From assembly GCA_015075745.1 (NCBI GenBank), contig JABTTW010000001.1:2542001-2606000 (forward strand): a stretch of DNA of 64,000 nucleotides, read 5' to 3'. Below are positions 52,134-60,715 of the stretch, one piece after another (the stretch's first letter is position 1; each line of letters opens with the position of its first letter). Source of the stretch: Planctomycetia bacterium (GTDB lineage: Bacteria > Planctomycetota > Phycisphaerae > UBA1845 > UTPLA1). The notes under the pieces were generated by a model. It was not told where the DNA came from. It saw only the letters and a list, made by a program, of their open reading frames with translations, and searched no databases. Position numbers and translations under genes: made by a program.

Positions 52134-52480
52134 GCGAACGAGCCATGATCCGCTGGCTGCCGAAGGAACGAGGGGGTCGCTCTGCCCCTCCTGCCGCGAG
52201 GTATCGTTCCGCTGCTCGGTTCGAGGACTCTCGGGACCGTTGGCCCGAGGCTGTCTGGAGCATCGTCGTCGATCCAATCAAGCCATTCGGCACGGATTCC
52301 ATGGCGACGCTTTCGGAAGTGCAGTTCCTTTCCCCCGACGCCCCGAACGAACTGCTCGTAGCCGGCGCGCGGTTTGAACTCTGCGAAGGGTCTCGCGTCA
52401 TCGCAAAAGGAGTTGTGCTGCCCTCAAGAGTCACAGTTCCACCTCAACTGGACGACTTCGCCATCTCACTTCTTGGTTGA
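52130..52480 (+). CDS. Small EF-Tu domain 3-like beta-barrel protein
   Basis: 116 residues. The segment VQFLSPDAPNELLVAGARFE followed by LCEGSRVIAKGVVL resembles the third beta-barrel domain of EF-Tu, where [18 protein letters not shown] and [18 protein letters not shown] occupy the same order; GGRSAPPAARYRS near the N-terminus mirrors [13 protein letters not shown]. There is no GTPase domain. It may mimic the tRNA-binding part of EF-Tu or simply share the fold. Confidence 0.6.
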   Translation: MSERAMIRWLPKERGGRSAPPAARYRSAARFEDSRDRWPEAVWSIVVDPIKPFGTDSMATLSEVQFLSPDAPNELLVAGARFELCEGSRVIAKGVVLPSRVTVPPQLDDFAISLLG

Positions 52481-52533
52481 GCCGAACGAGCCATACACTC
52501 CAATGCCCTGCATGCGAATGCAATAATCGTTGT

Positions 52534-53385
52534 CTACGCCGCATCCTTCACCAGTAGCGCCAGGCTCGTCACATTCGACCCCAGCTTTGTCGGCCAGGGC
52601 AATTTGCCCAGCGGGATCACGCGAACCGGCACGCCTTCATGTCGGATCCGCTTCACACCGAGAAACGGTCCCGCCAGATACTTGTTGTTCGACCATAGCG
52701 GCTTCAGGTCAGGGAAATAATCGTGAAGGAGAATGACGCCGCCCGGATTCAGCAAATTCAGGGCCGCCGCCACTTCGCGGTACACCGTCTTCGCCGCGTG
52801 GTCCCCATCGAGAAAGATGAAGTCGAACTGCTGTTCGCACCTTTCCATGAAATCAAGCGATGGGCTCTTCACGAATCGCACCAACTTGCTAAGGCCGAGT
52901 TCCTTGATCAGTTCCGCCGGAGAATACCGCGTTCCATACTGCAGCCACGGCTTCGACACCGGATCGTTGACGTCGCCGATGTCGACCGTGATCAGTTTTT
53001 CTTCGTCGCCGCCTTCCGACTTTCCGAAAGTCGAAATCGCCGAGGCCGCGTGCATCGTCGAAGCGCCGATGTGCGTCCCCACCTCCAGCATCCGGCCAGG
53101 CCGGAAATGCGAAACAAGGTAGTAGAGCGCCCGTCGATCACCCGGGTTCACGCCGCCTGTCCCATCCGGCACCCCGAACTTGCGAAACTGCGACTCAGCC
53201 TTTTCCCAAGCCGTCTGCGTCTCGCGATGATTCAGAATCTCTCCCGGCCGTACGTCCGAACCGGCTATCAGATTGTCGACCGTGAACTTCACGGTTGACG
53301 CCTGCCTCAGGCCGTCCTCATCCTTTCGTCGCAGCACCCAGTTCTGCAGGGACTGCGGTACAAACTTCCCAATAAGTCGCTTCAT
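52534..53385 (-). CDS. Class I SAM-dependent methyltransferase
   Basis: 283 residues from the ATG at 53385 (an ATG at 53424 would add 13). Rossmann motifs: MLEVGTHIGASTMHAAS (SAM loop), LITVDIGDVNDP (motif II), FIFLDGDHAAKTVYREV (motif post-II with Asp/His), PGGVILLHDYFPD. The pattern fits the cephalosporin hydroxylase/O-methyltransferase-like group often found in surface-glycan clusters (Methyltransf_24 type). Substrate unknown. Confidence 0.85.
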   Translation of the reverse strand: MKRLIGKFVPQSLQNWVLRRKDEDGLRQASTVKFTVDNLIAGSDVRPGEILNHRETQTAWEKAESQFRKFGVPDGTGGVNPGDRRALYYLVSHFRPGRMLEVGTHIGASTMHAASAISTFGKSEGGDEEKLITVDIGDVNDPVSKPWLQYGTRYSPAELIKELGLSKLVRFVKSPSLDFMERCEQQFDFIFLDGDHAAKTVYREVAAALNLLNPGGVILLHDYFPDLKPLWSNNKYLAGPFLGVKRIRHEGVPVRVIPLGKLPWPTKLGSNVTSLALLVKDAA

Positions 53386-53554
53386 CGAACCGCCACATCC
53401 TTTCAATGGCCGTCGCTGCAGCACCGCGATGACTCGCTGGAATTCGGCTGCAGGCCTTAAGTGGATGTTACGGTCGTTTCACCGCTTCCGACAATCCAAA
53501 CACCTCCGAAACCGGTCCCGAACAGGCGTCCCGGATCCCCTGCGGATATCCCGC

Positions 53555-55375
53555 TCAAACGCCGACCAGCTCCGCCGCGCGAGACTCGGCCTCCACGCCC
53601 GCCGCCTTCATTCGTGCGCCGACGTCCAGGACAAAGTTCGCGGCCTTGCTGACGAATCCCTTGTGGTGCCCCACGTGCTGGAGCGGTCTTCGCAGTTCGC
53701 GATTCTCCGGCAGGTCAACAAACTCCCGAATCTGCTCCAGCGAGTAACCCGACGCCGCAACCGCCCGCTTGAACTCGTCCTTGCACTTCAGCTTGGCTTC
53801 GCCCAGCGCCATCTGAACCCGGCTGTGGGCATTGATGTCGCCCTCGCCCGACGTCTCGATGGGGATGTAGATCATCTCCTTGAAGTGACTCGTCACCGCC
53901 GCCTGGGCCCCATCACTCTGCGTGCTCGGCATGCAGCCGAAGGGCTTGAGCGAGAGCACCATGTGGGCAAGGTCTTTGTTTGAGTAATAGATGTTCTTGG
54001 CGACTTCCAGGTGACCCTCGCCGCCGCCGGCGCGACTGTTGTAATAAGGGTGCCCGGCGCGCGTGAGCTCAAGCTGTGGGGCCAGCTCGTGCACCGTGCC
54101 GCCGATCCCCTTGCGGAGCTTGTTGTACTCGTTAATAAGAATCTTCTCGGCCAGGGTCAGCGTGAAGACCTGCTTGCGCGCCTCGATCTCGCTCGCCAGA
54201 TAAGCCTTGACGTTCCACTTCGGAATGTTGGTGCCGTCCTCGCGCAGGCCTTTGCGGTCATTCGCCTTCAGGCCCGCCTGATGCAGCATGTAGCAGATCC
54301 ACGTCGCCACCGGCTCGACCAGCACTTCGGCGCCCTCGCCCTCGAGGAACGGGAACATGCGGAAGTTGCCGTCGCCCTCGGTCGTCTGGGCCCAGAACTC
54401 GCCCGTCACCTTCACGATCGGCTTGGGCCGCAGGAAATCAACCTCGATCTCCTCCTCGATCAGCTTGCGGCACTGCTCGAAAACGTCTGCGTAATAGGTC
54501 CCCTTGAGCTGGTCCAGGAACTTGGCCGCGTCGGCAGGGGTCTTTACCGGGGCGATCTTCGAAAGAAGCTTCGAAAGGACGCCGCTGTTCACGTCGTCAT
54601 AATTCTTCGAGCGAACGGCGTTCTGGCACAAGTCCATGCACTTCTGCATGATCTCGTTCGTCTTGCCCGGCTCCAATTCATAAGGCCGAATCTGGTAGGC
54701 GACCTCATTGAGGATGTCCCCCATGAACATCGCATTGAGCAGGGTCAGGAAGAAGTTCAGGTTGAACTCCAGCCCCGCCTCCACCGCCGCCTGATCGAGC
54801 CCGCCCTGCTGCTGAAAGAGCATGACCCGGAAGCCGTCAAACCCGCTGTTGCGCAGGGCCAGCCGATACTCCGCCTCATACATGCCGAAGCGGCACGGTC
54901 CGCAAGCCCCGGCGGTCACAAACAGGTGATCGCTGAGAATCTTCTCAAGCGGGATGCCCTCTTCGTCGCGCATCCGCTTGAGATGATTGACCAGCGAACC
55001 GACCGTGAAATAGGTCGGATTGCATTGACCGTTGTTGCCGAATTCCTTACCCGCCTGGAAGTCAGCCTTCACCGGCGTCGGAATGAGTCCGACCTTATAC
55101 CCCAGACCCTCAAGCCCGGAGACGATGAGTTGCTCATGGCGCAGCGTCAGGCCGCCAAGCCAGATCGTCACCTTGCCGCGCTCGGTCTTGGTGAATTCCC
55201 GCTCCCTGGGTCGCTTGAAGTGACTGATGGGCCCGACTTTCAGGCCGGCCTCTTTCATCATGCGCTCGCGCTCGGCGTGAAGCGTGGCTTCGACCGAGTC
55301 GCCTAACAATGGGAGCGAGATGCCGCCGGCGCTCGCGGCCTCAGTTTTTTCCGAGTGGCCTGTGCGTGCAACCAT
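53555..55375 (-). CDS. 2-hydroxyacyl-CoA dehydratase D-component-like protein
   Basis: 606 residues. Conserved Cys motifs NNGQCNPTYFTVG and TAGACGPCRFGMYEAEYR, and SLKPFGCMPSTQSDGAQ near the C-terminus, match the HgdB/FldB-like superfamily proteins that accompany the large activase-related protein. The strand EFTKTERGKVTIWLGGLTLR opens the first domain. With the 1291-residue gene 2.4 kb downstream on the same strand, it forms a likely ATPase plus reductase pair. The reaction catalysed is unknown. Confidence 0.8.
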   Translation of the reverse strand: MVARTGHSEKTEAASAGGISLPLLGDSVEATLHAERERMMKEAGLKVGPISHFKRPREREFTKTERGKVTIWLGGLTLRHEQLIVSGLEGLGYKVGLIPTPVKADFQAGKEFGNNGQCNPTYFTVGSLVNHLKRMRDEEGIPLEKILSDHLFVTAGACGPCRFGMYEAEYRLALRNSGFDGFRVMLFQQQGGLDQAAVEAGLEFNLNFFLTLLNAMFMGDILNEVAYQIRPYELEPGKTNEIMQKCMDLCQNAVRSKNYDDVNSGVLSKLLSKIAPVKTPADAAKFLDQLKGTYYADVFEQCRKLIEEEIEVDFLRPKPIVKVTGEFWAQTTEGDGNFRMFPFLEGEGAEVLVEPVATWICYMLHQAGLKANDRKGLREDGTNIPKWNVKAYLASEIEARKQVFTLTLAEKILINEYNKLRKGIGGTVHELAPQLELTRAGHPYYNSRAGGGEGHLEVAKNIYYSNKDLAHMVLSLKPFGCMPSTQSDGAQAAVTSHFKEMIYIPIETSGEGDINAHSRVQMALGEAKLKCKDEFKRAVAASGYSLEQIREFVDLPENRELRRPLQHVGHHKGFVSKAANFVLDVGARMKAAGVEAESRAAELVGV

Positions 55376-55904
55376 GATCCTGTCTCCTTGTTTCCTCGTA
55401 TCCGTGTCGGACTCGTTGCCGTTTCGTTATCGTGGCGGTTTCGGCGATCGTGAATCGTCAATGTCCCAGATTGCCCTATTCTGGAACGCCCGGCCGTACG
55501 TTAGTTGGCACTAGCTTGTGCCTTGCCCAACCGGGATATCGGACTGGACTAGGTATGGCATTTCAACATTCTGTCGATCATAAGTCCAGCGTTTTTTTAA
55601 GTTAATCGCACGGGCAACATCCGGCCTCTCACGTTCAGTAAGACTAACGCAAAAGTTAGTGATGACTAACTTGCCATTTCGGGGAAGCCTATTCGCAAAC
55701 TTGCTGAGGCGTTTCTCCCCACAAGCTTCGATGGCCAGAGAGCTTAGATACAGGACCGAATCAGTCCGCTTTCAATCCGCGACATAAAAAACCAGAGCCG
55801 ATCGCCCCGGCGGATTCAATGCCCGCGCGCCAACTAAGAGGGATGTCTCCCAGTCATTCCGTCAGGGTGCCTTGGACAAGGTTGAAAACGACGGAATTCC
55901 AGAT
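55376..55904. other. 529-bp intergenic region, AT-richer than flanks
   Basis: No supported gene. It contains the ACTAAC/GTTAGT repeats listed separately and several A/T runs. It probably holds the promoter of the dehydratase-like gene (leftward). Confidence 0.5.
55643..55670. promoter_or_regulatory. Operator-like repeats ACTAAC/GTTAGT
   Basis: ACTAAC (55643-55648), GCAAAA, GTTAGT (55655-55660) form an 18-base inverted repeat, and a third ACTAAC follows at 55665-55670. It lies about 270 bp upstream of the dehydratase-like start. Palindrome plus half site suggests a repressor or activator site; the regulator is unknown. Confidence 0.45.
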
Positions 55905-57176
55905 TCACGAATTCGAAAGCACGCCCCGAATGTGTCGGGCGAGACGCTCCGCTTGGCGTCGGCGATGGAACGCATCCAATCCAGATGGTGCGCCTCCCCC
56001 CGATCCCTCAGCGACAAGCCGCTCCGCATGCTCAAGCGCCCTTAAGAACCCGTCGTCATCCCCCAACCTGGCAAAACAGCATCGATCCGCCGCAAACTCC
56101 TCCAGCAGCCGACGGTCATTCGAGCCAGGCTCCTCCTCAAGGCAGATGATCGGCCTCCCCGTCTGCAGATACTCAAACAACTTCGCGCTGTATCCCCACT
56201 GCCCGACGTAAGCGCCGGAGATTAACAACAGCGCATCGGCCGACTGCATCCACTGCCCGGCGACCTCGCGCGAGGCCAGACCGGTCGTCTCCAAGATGTC
56301 CGACACGCCGAGTCGCTGGACATATGCGCGTGAAAGATTTCCGACGAAGACAAAGCGAATTCCACCCCGCCTCCCGCGAAGCCTCCGCACCGACTCAAAA
56401 AACAAATCCGGTCGATTCCGCTCAATGACCGTCCCGACGTGCGCGATGACCAGTCGCTTGTCCTCCCTGTCCCTTCTCGCCGCAATGACCCGCGACGGGT
56501 CCGACGACCCAGGGCCCGCCTCGCCGTCCGCGCACGGATCAAAACCGTTCATCACCACACCGACGCGTCCCCGCGGCACGCCATGCTCCGCCGCAATGGC
56601 ATCCGCCATCGCCTCCGAGACGGCCACCACGCCCGCCGCCGCGCGAATCGCTTCTCGTTCCAAAGACTGATGCCGCTCCGCCGCCTGTGCCGACGTCGGT
56701 TCATAACCGCCCGGCCCCAGCCATCGATCCCGAAAATCCAGCACCAGCGGAACCCCCGTCTTGCGATGGATAGCAAGTGCCGCTACTACGACACTGGCCG
56801 GTGGAAAAGTGGCCAATATCGCGTCGAATTGCTCCTCGCGGACCAGCCGCTCCCCGCGCCGGGCCGCGCCGGCCGCCCAGTGCCCGAACCGATCGGGAAA
56901 CACCAGATCACGCACCCATCGCGAAATCCGCCCCGTCTCCCGTGGGCCGTCATACTCTCCAAACGTCGCCGCGCTCGCCCCCAGCGGATCGGCCACGCCG
57001 ATCACGCGCGCTCTTCCGTCAACGATGTCGTCCTCCTCGCGCTCCGCCGTCAGCACGCACACATCCACGCCGAAATCAGGCAGGTATTTCGCGAACGAGG
57101 CGATCCGCTCGGCCGCTGCCCCAACAGCCGGGGGGTACCAGTATGAGACCAGCAGCACTTTCATTCGGCGTTGCAT
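55905..57176 (-). CDS. Glycosyltransferase, GT4-type (GT-B fold)
   Basis: 423 residues from the ATG at 57176 (GGGAG five bases upstream); the open frame extends to 58220 but that part lies antisense to the neighbouring gene. MKVLLVSYWYPPAVGAAAER is the GT4 N-terminal donor/acceptor loop, VPLVLDFRDRW and VVAVSEAMADAIAAEHG are typical of the first domain, and the second has VIAHVGTVIERNRPDLFFES, LFEYLQTGRPIICLEEEPGS. Likely adds a sugar in surface-glycan assembly. It is divergent from another GT4 gene. Confidence 0.9.
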   Translation of the reverse strand: MQRRMKVLLVSYWYPPAVGAAAERIASFAKYLPDFGVDVCVLTAEREEDDIVDGRARVIGVADPLGASAATFGEYDGPRETGRISRWVRDLVFPDRFGHWAAGAARRGERLVREEQFDAILATFPPASVVVAALAIHRKTGVPLVLDFRDRWLGPGGYEPTSAQAAERHQSLEREAIRAAAGVVAVSEAMADAIAAEHGVPRGRVGVVMNGFDPCADGEAGPGSSDPSRVIAARRDREDKRLVIAHVGTVIERNRPDLFFESVRRLRGRRGGIRFVFVGNLSRAYVQRLGVSDILETTGLASREVAGQWMQSADALLLISGAYVGQWGYSAKLFEYLQTGRPIICLEEEPGSNDRRLLEEFAADRCCFARLGDDDGFLRALEHAERLVAEGSGGGAPSGLDAFHRRRQAERLARHIRGVLSNS

Positions 57177-57284
57177 CTGCGCTCCCGCTGCCCCATTGAA
57201 ACATCCGCCCCGCCTCGTGTCGAAGCCCAGTCGGTCGGTTGCCGCGTCTCTCGCCTGCCGCTCACCAGCCGTTAACATGCCGCC

Positions 57285-58508
57285 ATGTCGATCGACGCCC
57301 CGAGTCCAGGTCCGCTCGCCGGTCGTCATGTCGTCATCGTCCCCGCGTGGTGGCCGTCGCCCGAAGATCGGCTGGCCGGCGTCTTCTTCCAGGATTACGT
57401 GCATATGTTCGCCGCGGCGGGGGCCCGCGTCGGCGTCGTCTATGCCGATCTCGTCAGCCCGCGAAAAGTGACTCGCGACGCCCCCGTGTCGCTGATCCCG
57501 CGCACCACCATCGAGCAAGTGGGCGATTCCCCCGTCCTGCGCATGCGCGGCCTGCACACCGCCTTCGGTCGGCCGTGGATTCAGATGCAGCGTTTTCGCC
57601 GTTGGCTGCGAAAGGGATTGGTCGCCTATTCTGCCCGTTTCGGTCGGCCCGACGTGCTGCACGCCATGTGCGCCATCCCCAGCGGCTGGGCCTGCACGCA
57701 CCTGTCCGACCCCCTCGCCCGCCGCGTCATCATCACCGAGCACACCGGCCCGTTCTCCCTCGCACTCACGCCGGCCACCGCCGAGCCTTTCGTCTTCGAG
57801 GCGATTCGCCGCGCCGTTCACGTCGTTGCTGTCAGCGAGCTGCTCAAGTCGCAGATGATCGCCGCCGGCGCGACGCGGGAGATTCACGTCATCGGCAATC
57901 CCGTCGCGGATGAGTTCACGACTTCGCCGATTCCGTCCGCGGAGCCGATGAGCCCCGCGAAGGGTCCGCTCCATGCCCTCTTCGTTGGCCGGCTCACCCC
58001 CGAGAAGGGAGTTTACGACTTGATCGATGCCGCCCAGAGACTCGCCCCGCGCTGCGATGTCATCTGGCGCCTCATCGGCGATGGGCCGCTGGCGCCGGAG
58101 TTGGAACAGACTGTCCAGCGGCCTGACCTGGCAAATCGCGTCAAGCTGCACGGCCCCCTCGATCGGCCGCAGATCCGCGATCACCTGCTTAGCGCCGACT
58201 TCTTCGTCCACCCCAGCCACGGCGAAACCTTCGGCCTCGCATTCGCCGAAGCCCTCTGCATGGGCCTGCCCTACGTCGCAACCGATGCCGCCGCGCAGGC
58301 ACTCTCCCCACGCCCCGAAGACGGTGTCCTGTATCGGGCAGGCAGCCCTGCCGACCTCGCCGCCGCCGTTGAGACACTCATTTCAACCAAACCTTCGTCT
58401 GGCCGAACCAATCGCGCCGCCCACTATCGAGCGAGGTTTTCCGCACAGGCCGTTGCATTGCAATACGCAGAGTTGATCGCCTCGCCGTCGATCCAAAACC
58501 GACGCTGA
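57285..58508 (+). CDS. Glycosyltransferase family 4 protein
   Basis: 407 residues. The N-terminal loop VVIVPAWWPSPEDRLAGVFF, the central VISEHTGPF-like IITEHTGPFSLAL, VVAVSELLKSQM, then the second domain ALFVGRLTPEKGVYDLIDA, WRLIGDGPLAPELE, and the nucleotide-sugar site PSHGETFGLAFAEALCMGLP (E-x7-E). Retaining GT4 enzymes of lipopolysaccharide or exopolysaccharide assembly look like this. Divergent from the GT gene on the left with a 108-bp gap. Confidence 0.93.
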   Translation: MSIDAPSPGPLAGRHVVIVPAWWPSPEDRLAGVFFQDYVHMFAAAGARVGVVYADLVSPRKVTRDAPVSLIPRTTIEQVGDSPVLRMRGLHTAFGRPWIQMQRFRRWLRKGLVAYSARFGRPDVLHAMCAIPSGWACTHLSDPLARRVIITEHTGPFSLALTPATAEPFVFEAIRRAVHVVAVSELLKSQMIAAGATREIHVIGNPVADEFTTSPIPSAEPMSPAKGPLHALFVGRLTPEKGVYDLIDAAQRLAPRCDVIWRLIGDGPLAPELEQTVQRPDLANRVKLHGPLDRPQIRDHLLSADFFVHPSHGETFGLAFAEALCMGLPYVATDAAAQALSPRPEDGVLYRAGSPADLAAAVETLISTKPSSGRTNRAAHYRARFSAQAVALQYAELIASPSIQNRR

Positions 58509-58983
58509 ATTTCAGCGACCGATCACGTCGAGGCACATTCATGCGAGGTCGGGGCTCACTGACGTGCGTCGCGACCGGCCGAGCATAGCTGGAAGCCATC
58601 GCTCCATGGACCGATCTTTAGCCGGTCGGCTTTTGCTACCAGCTTTAGCGGGTGGACCCTGTCTCATTCTGCTTCTTCACGAGCCGGCTTCAGCCGGCTT
58701 GCTCACGAACTAGGCAACTCGTCCATCAATCAATCCAGGTAAGGCGCGGACAGTGAGCAAGAATCGACTCGTAGAAGGCAAATCCTCTATGTCCACCTGG
58801 AAATCACCAGCGCTGCGAGTTTCTTACCAGAGGTCTCGGCCCCTAAGCCCCAGGACGGTCCATCCGCGCTTTTTCACCCAAAACGCGAACCGCCCCAACA
58901 CGTGCCCGCCACGCGACTTGCAAACGTCCGCGCTCGCTTGTGTCACCTTATGTCACCTTCGTTTGGGCGATCAAAACCACGCG
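58509..58983. other. 475-bp intergenic region with REP-like palindromes
   Basis: No supported gene. It contains the palindromic units described separately and otherwise unremarkable sequence. The frame that is open from 58753 to 60414 on the plus strand runs antisense to preA and has no coding character. Confidence 0.5.
58620..58699. repeat. REP-like palindromic units
   Basis: AGCCG-GT-CGGCT (58620-58631) and AGCCGGCT-TC-AGCCGGCT (58682-58699). The second has an 8-base palindrome repeated after two bases. GCCGGCTTCAGCCGGC-type units are common intergenic repeats in GC-rich genomes; no second copy is seen elsewhere in this window. Confidence 0.45.
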
Positions 58984-60420
58984 TCAGACGTGTTCCGGCG
59001 GTTGAATCTTGGCCATCTCTCCTGCGGCCAGCTTCTTCTGATACTCCCGCCAGGTAATGTCCGGGATCGTCCCCGCAACCTGTTTCATCGAAATGCACCC
59101 TTCCACCGGGCACACCAGCGAGCACATGTTGCAGCCCACACAGGTGTCCTGCTTGATGGTGAAAACCCCGACATATCCATCCCCCGAGCCGGGCAGAACG
59201 TTGACGTCGCCGCTCTTGGTGAAGTTCATGTTGGGATTGACGAAGGCCTGGCCGTTACCGTTGCCGCCGGTCGCGTGTGCGACCTTGCCGTACTTCTTGA
59301 CGAATTCCGGCTCCTCGACGCGTTCCCACTTGATCGACTGGTGGCAGCCGTCTTCGCAGGCGATATAGCAGAGGCCGCAATGAACGCACTTGGCCTGATC
59401 GATTTCGGCGACGACCTTGTGCCCGAGGTTAAGATTACCCCAGTCGGTGATGTTCGGCAGCGCCTTGCCCTGGAAGTCGGAGATTCTCTTGAAGCCCTTT
59501 TCGCGCATCCAGTTCTTCAGGCCGCTCTCCATGTGCTCGACGATGCGGAAGCCGTAATGCATGACGGCCGTACAGACCTGCACGCACCCGGCCCCGACCA
59601 GCAGAAACTCAACCGCATCCTGCCATGCCTGAATCCCGCCGATGCCGCTGACCGGGATGCCCACCTGCGGATCAGCCGCCACGCTGCTGACCATGTTCAG
59701 CGCGATCGGCTTGACCGCCGGACCGCAGTAGCCGCCGTGCGATCCCTTGCCATCGACGGCGGGACGCGGCGCGAAGCTGTTCAGGTCGATGCCCATGATG
59801 CTGTTGATCGTATTGATGAGCGAAACCGCATCGGCGCCCGCCTTGGCCGCCGCCCGGGCCACCATGCGCGGATCGGTGACGTTCGGCGTCAGCTTGACCA
59901 TCACCGGAATCTTCGCCACCTCTTTGCACCAACGGGTGATCATCTCCGTGTATTCGGGAACCTGTCCGACGGCGGCGCCCATGCCGCGCTCGCTCATCCC
60001 GTGCGGACAACCGAAGTTCAGCTCGACCCCGTCGCACCCGGTGTCCTGCACCTGCTTGATGATGTCGTGCCAGATTTCCTGCTTCGACTCCACCATCAGC
60101 GAGACGAAAAGGGCGTGATTCGGGAACTCCTTTTTGATCTGCCGGATTTCCGCGAGGTTCACTTCGAGCGTGCGATCGGTGATGAGCTCGATGTTATTGA
60201 GTCCGACAACCTTGCGTCCGTCGTAGTCGATCGCGCCATAGCGGCTGGAGACGTTGACGATCGGCTCATGGGTCAGCGTCTTCCATACTGCGCCCCCCCA
60301 GCCGGCCTCGAAGGCCCGGCGAATCTGGTAGGCGCTGTTGGTCGGCGGAGCCGATGCCAGCCAGAAAGGATTGGGAGCTTTCACGCCACAGAAAGTGATG
60401 GACAGATCGGGTGAAGACAT
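58984..60420 (-). CDS. preA: NAD-dependent dihydropyrimidine dehydrogenase subunit PreA
   Basis: 478 residues from the ATG at 60420 (an ATG at 60429 adds three). The TIM-barrel FMN domain shows LSITFCGVKAPNPFWLASAP, ELNFGCPHGMSERGMG (with the catalytic-loop Cys), MVKLTPNVTD, SGIGGIQAWQDAVEFLLVGA. The C-terminal half holds two [4Fe-4S] clusters (CVHCGLCYIACEDGCHQ and CVGCNMCSLVCPVEGC). In E. coli PreA works with PreT to reduce uracil and thymine. No preT gene is in view. Confidence 0.93.
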   Translation of the reverse strand: MSSPDLSITFCGVKAPNPFWLASAPPTNSAYQIRRAFEAGWGGAVWKTLTHEPIVNVSSRYGAIDYDGRKVVGLNNIELITDRTLEVNLAEIRQIKKEFPNHALFVSLMVESKQEIWHDIIKQVQDTGCDGVELNFGCPHGMSERGMGAAVGQVPEYTEMITRWCKEVAKIPVMVKLTPNVTDPRMVARAAAKAGADAVSLINTINSIMGIDLNSFAPRPAVDGKGSHGGYCGPAVKPIALNMVSSVAADPQVGIPVSGIGGIQAWQDAVEFLLVGAGCVQVCTAVMHYGFRIVEHMESGLKNWMREKGFKRISDFQGKALPNITDWGNLNLGHKVVAEIDQAKCVHCGLCYIACEDGCHQSIKWERVEEPEFVKKYGKVAHATGGNGNGQAFVNPNMNFTKSGDVNVLPGSGDGYVGVFTIKQDTCVGCNMCSLVCPVEGCISMKQVAGTIPDITWREYQKKLAAGEMAKIQPPEHV

Positions 60421-60715
60421 CGGTCGCACTCCTGAATCATTCCGAACGAGTGATCGGGGTTCTCATTGTAACACTAAACCGGTGCCTGCCAGTGCGGGAT
60501 TTCCAACTGGGTCCGCCCCCCGTGGGAACTGTTCCCATATTCGACTTCCCCGCCCGGCATTTGGAATCGGGACAGTCCTCCGCTGCCGAATTCGCCGCCG
60601 CATTCTGTCCTCCGGCTCGGATCGTTGCGGCCGCACGCGTGCGCCTCTGGACAGAACAAAGGCCGCGGTTTATAGCCCTTGCTTCAATGATGGCGGCAAC
60701 GCGTCGAGGGACCTG
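60421..60715. other. Divergent spacer between preA and a GT2 gene
   Basis: 295 bp without a supported gene. It must hold promoters for both divergent genes; I find no strong match. Confidence 0.4.

Noticed and set aside
57177-58220. N-terminal extension of the leftward glycosyltransferase
   Set aside because: The extra codons overlap the divergent GT4 gene and have no recognisable domain; the true start has a ribosome site at 57176.
58753-60414. 553-codon open frame on the plus strand
   Set aside because: It lies antisense to preA, whose motifs are unmistakable, and its product is a His/Arg/Asp-rich sequence typical of a GC-rich shadow frame.
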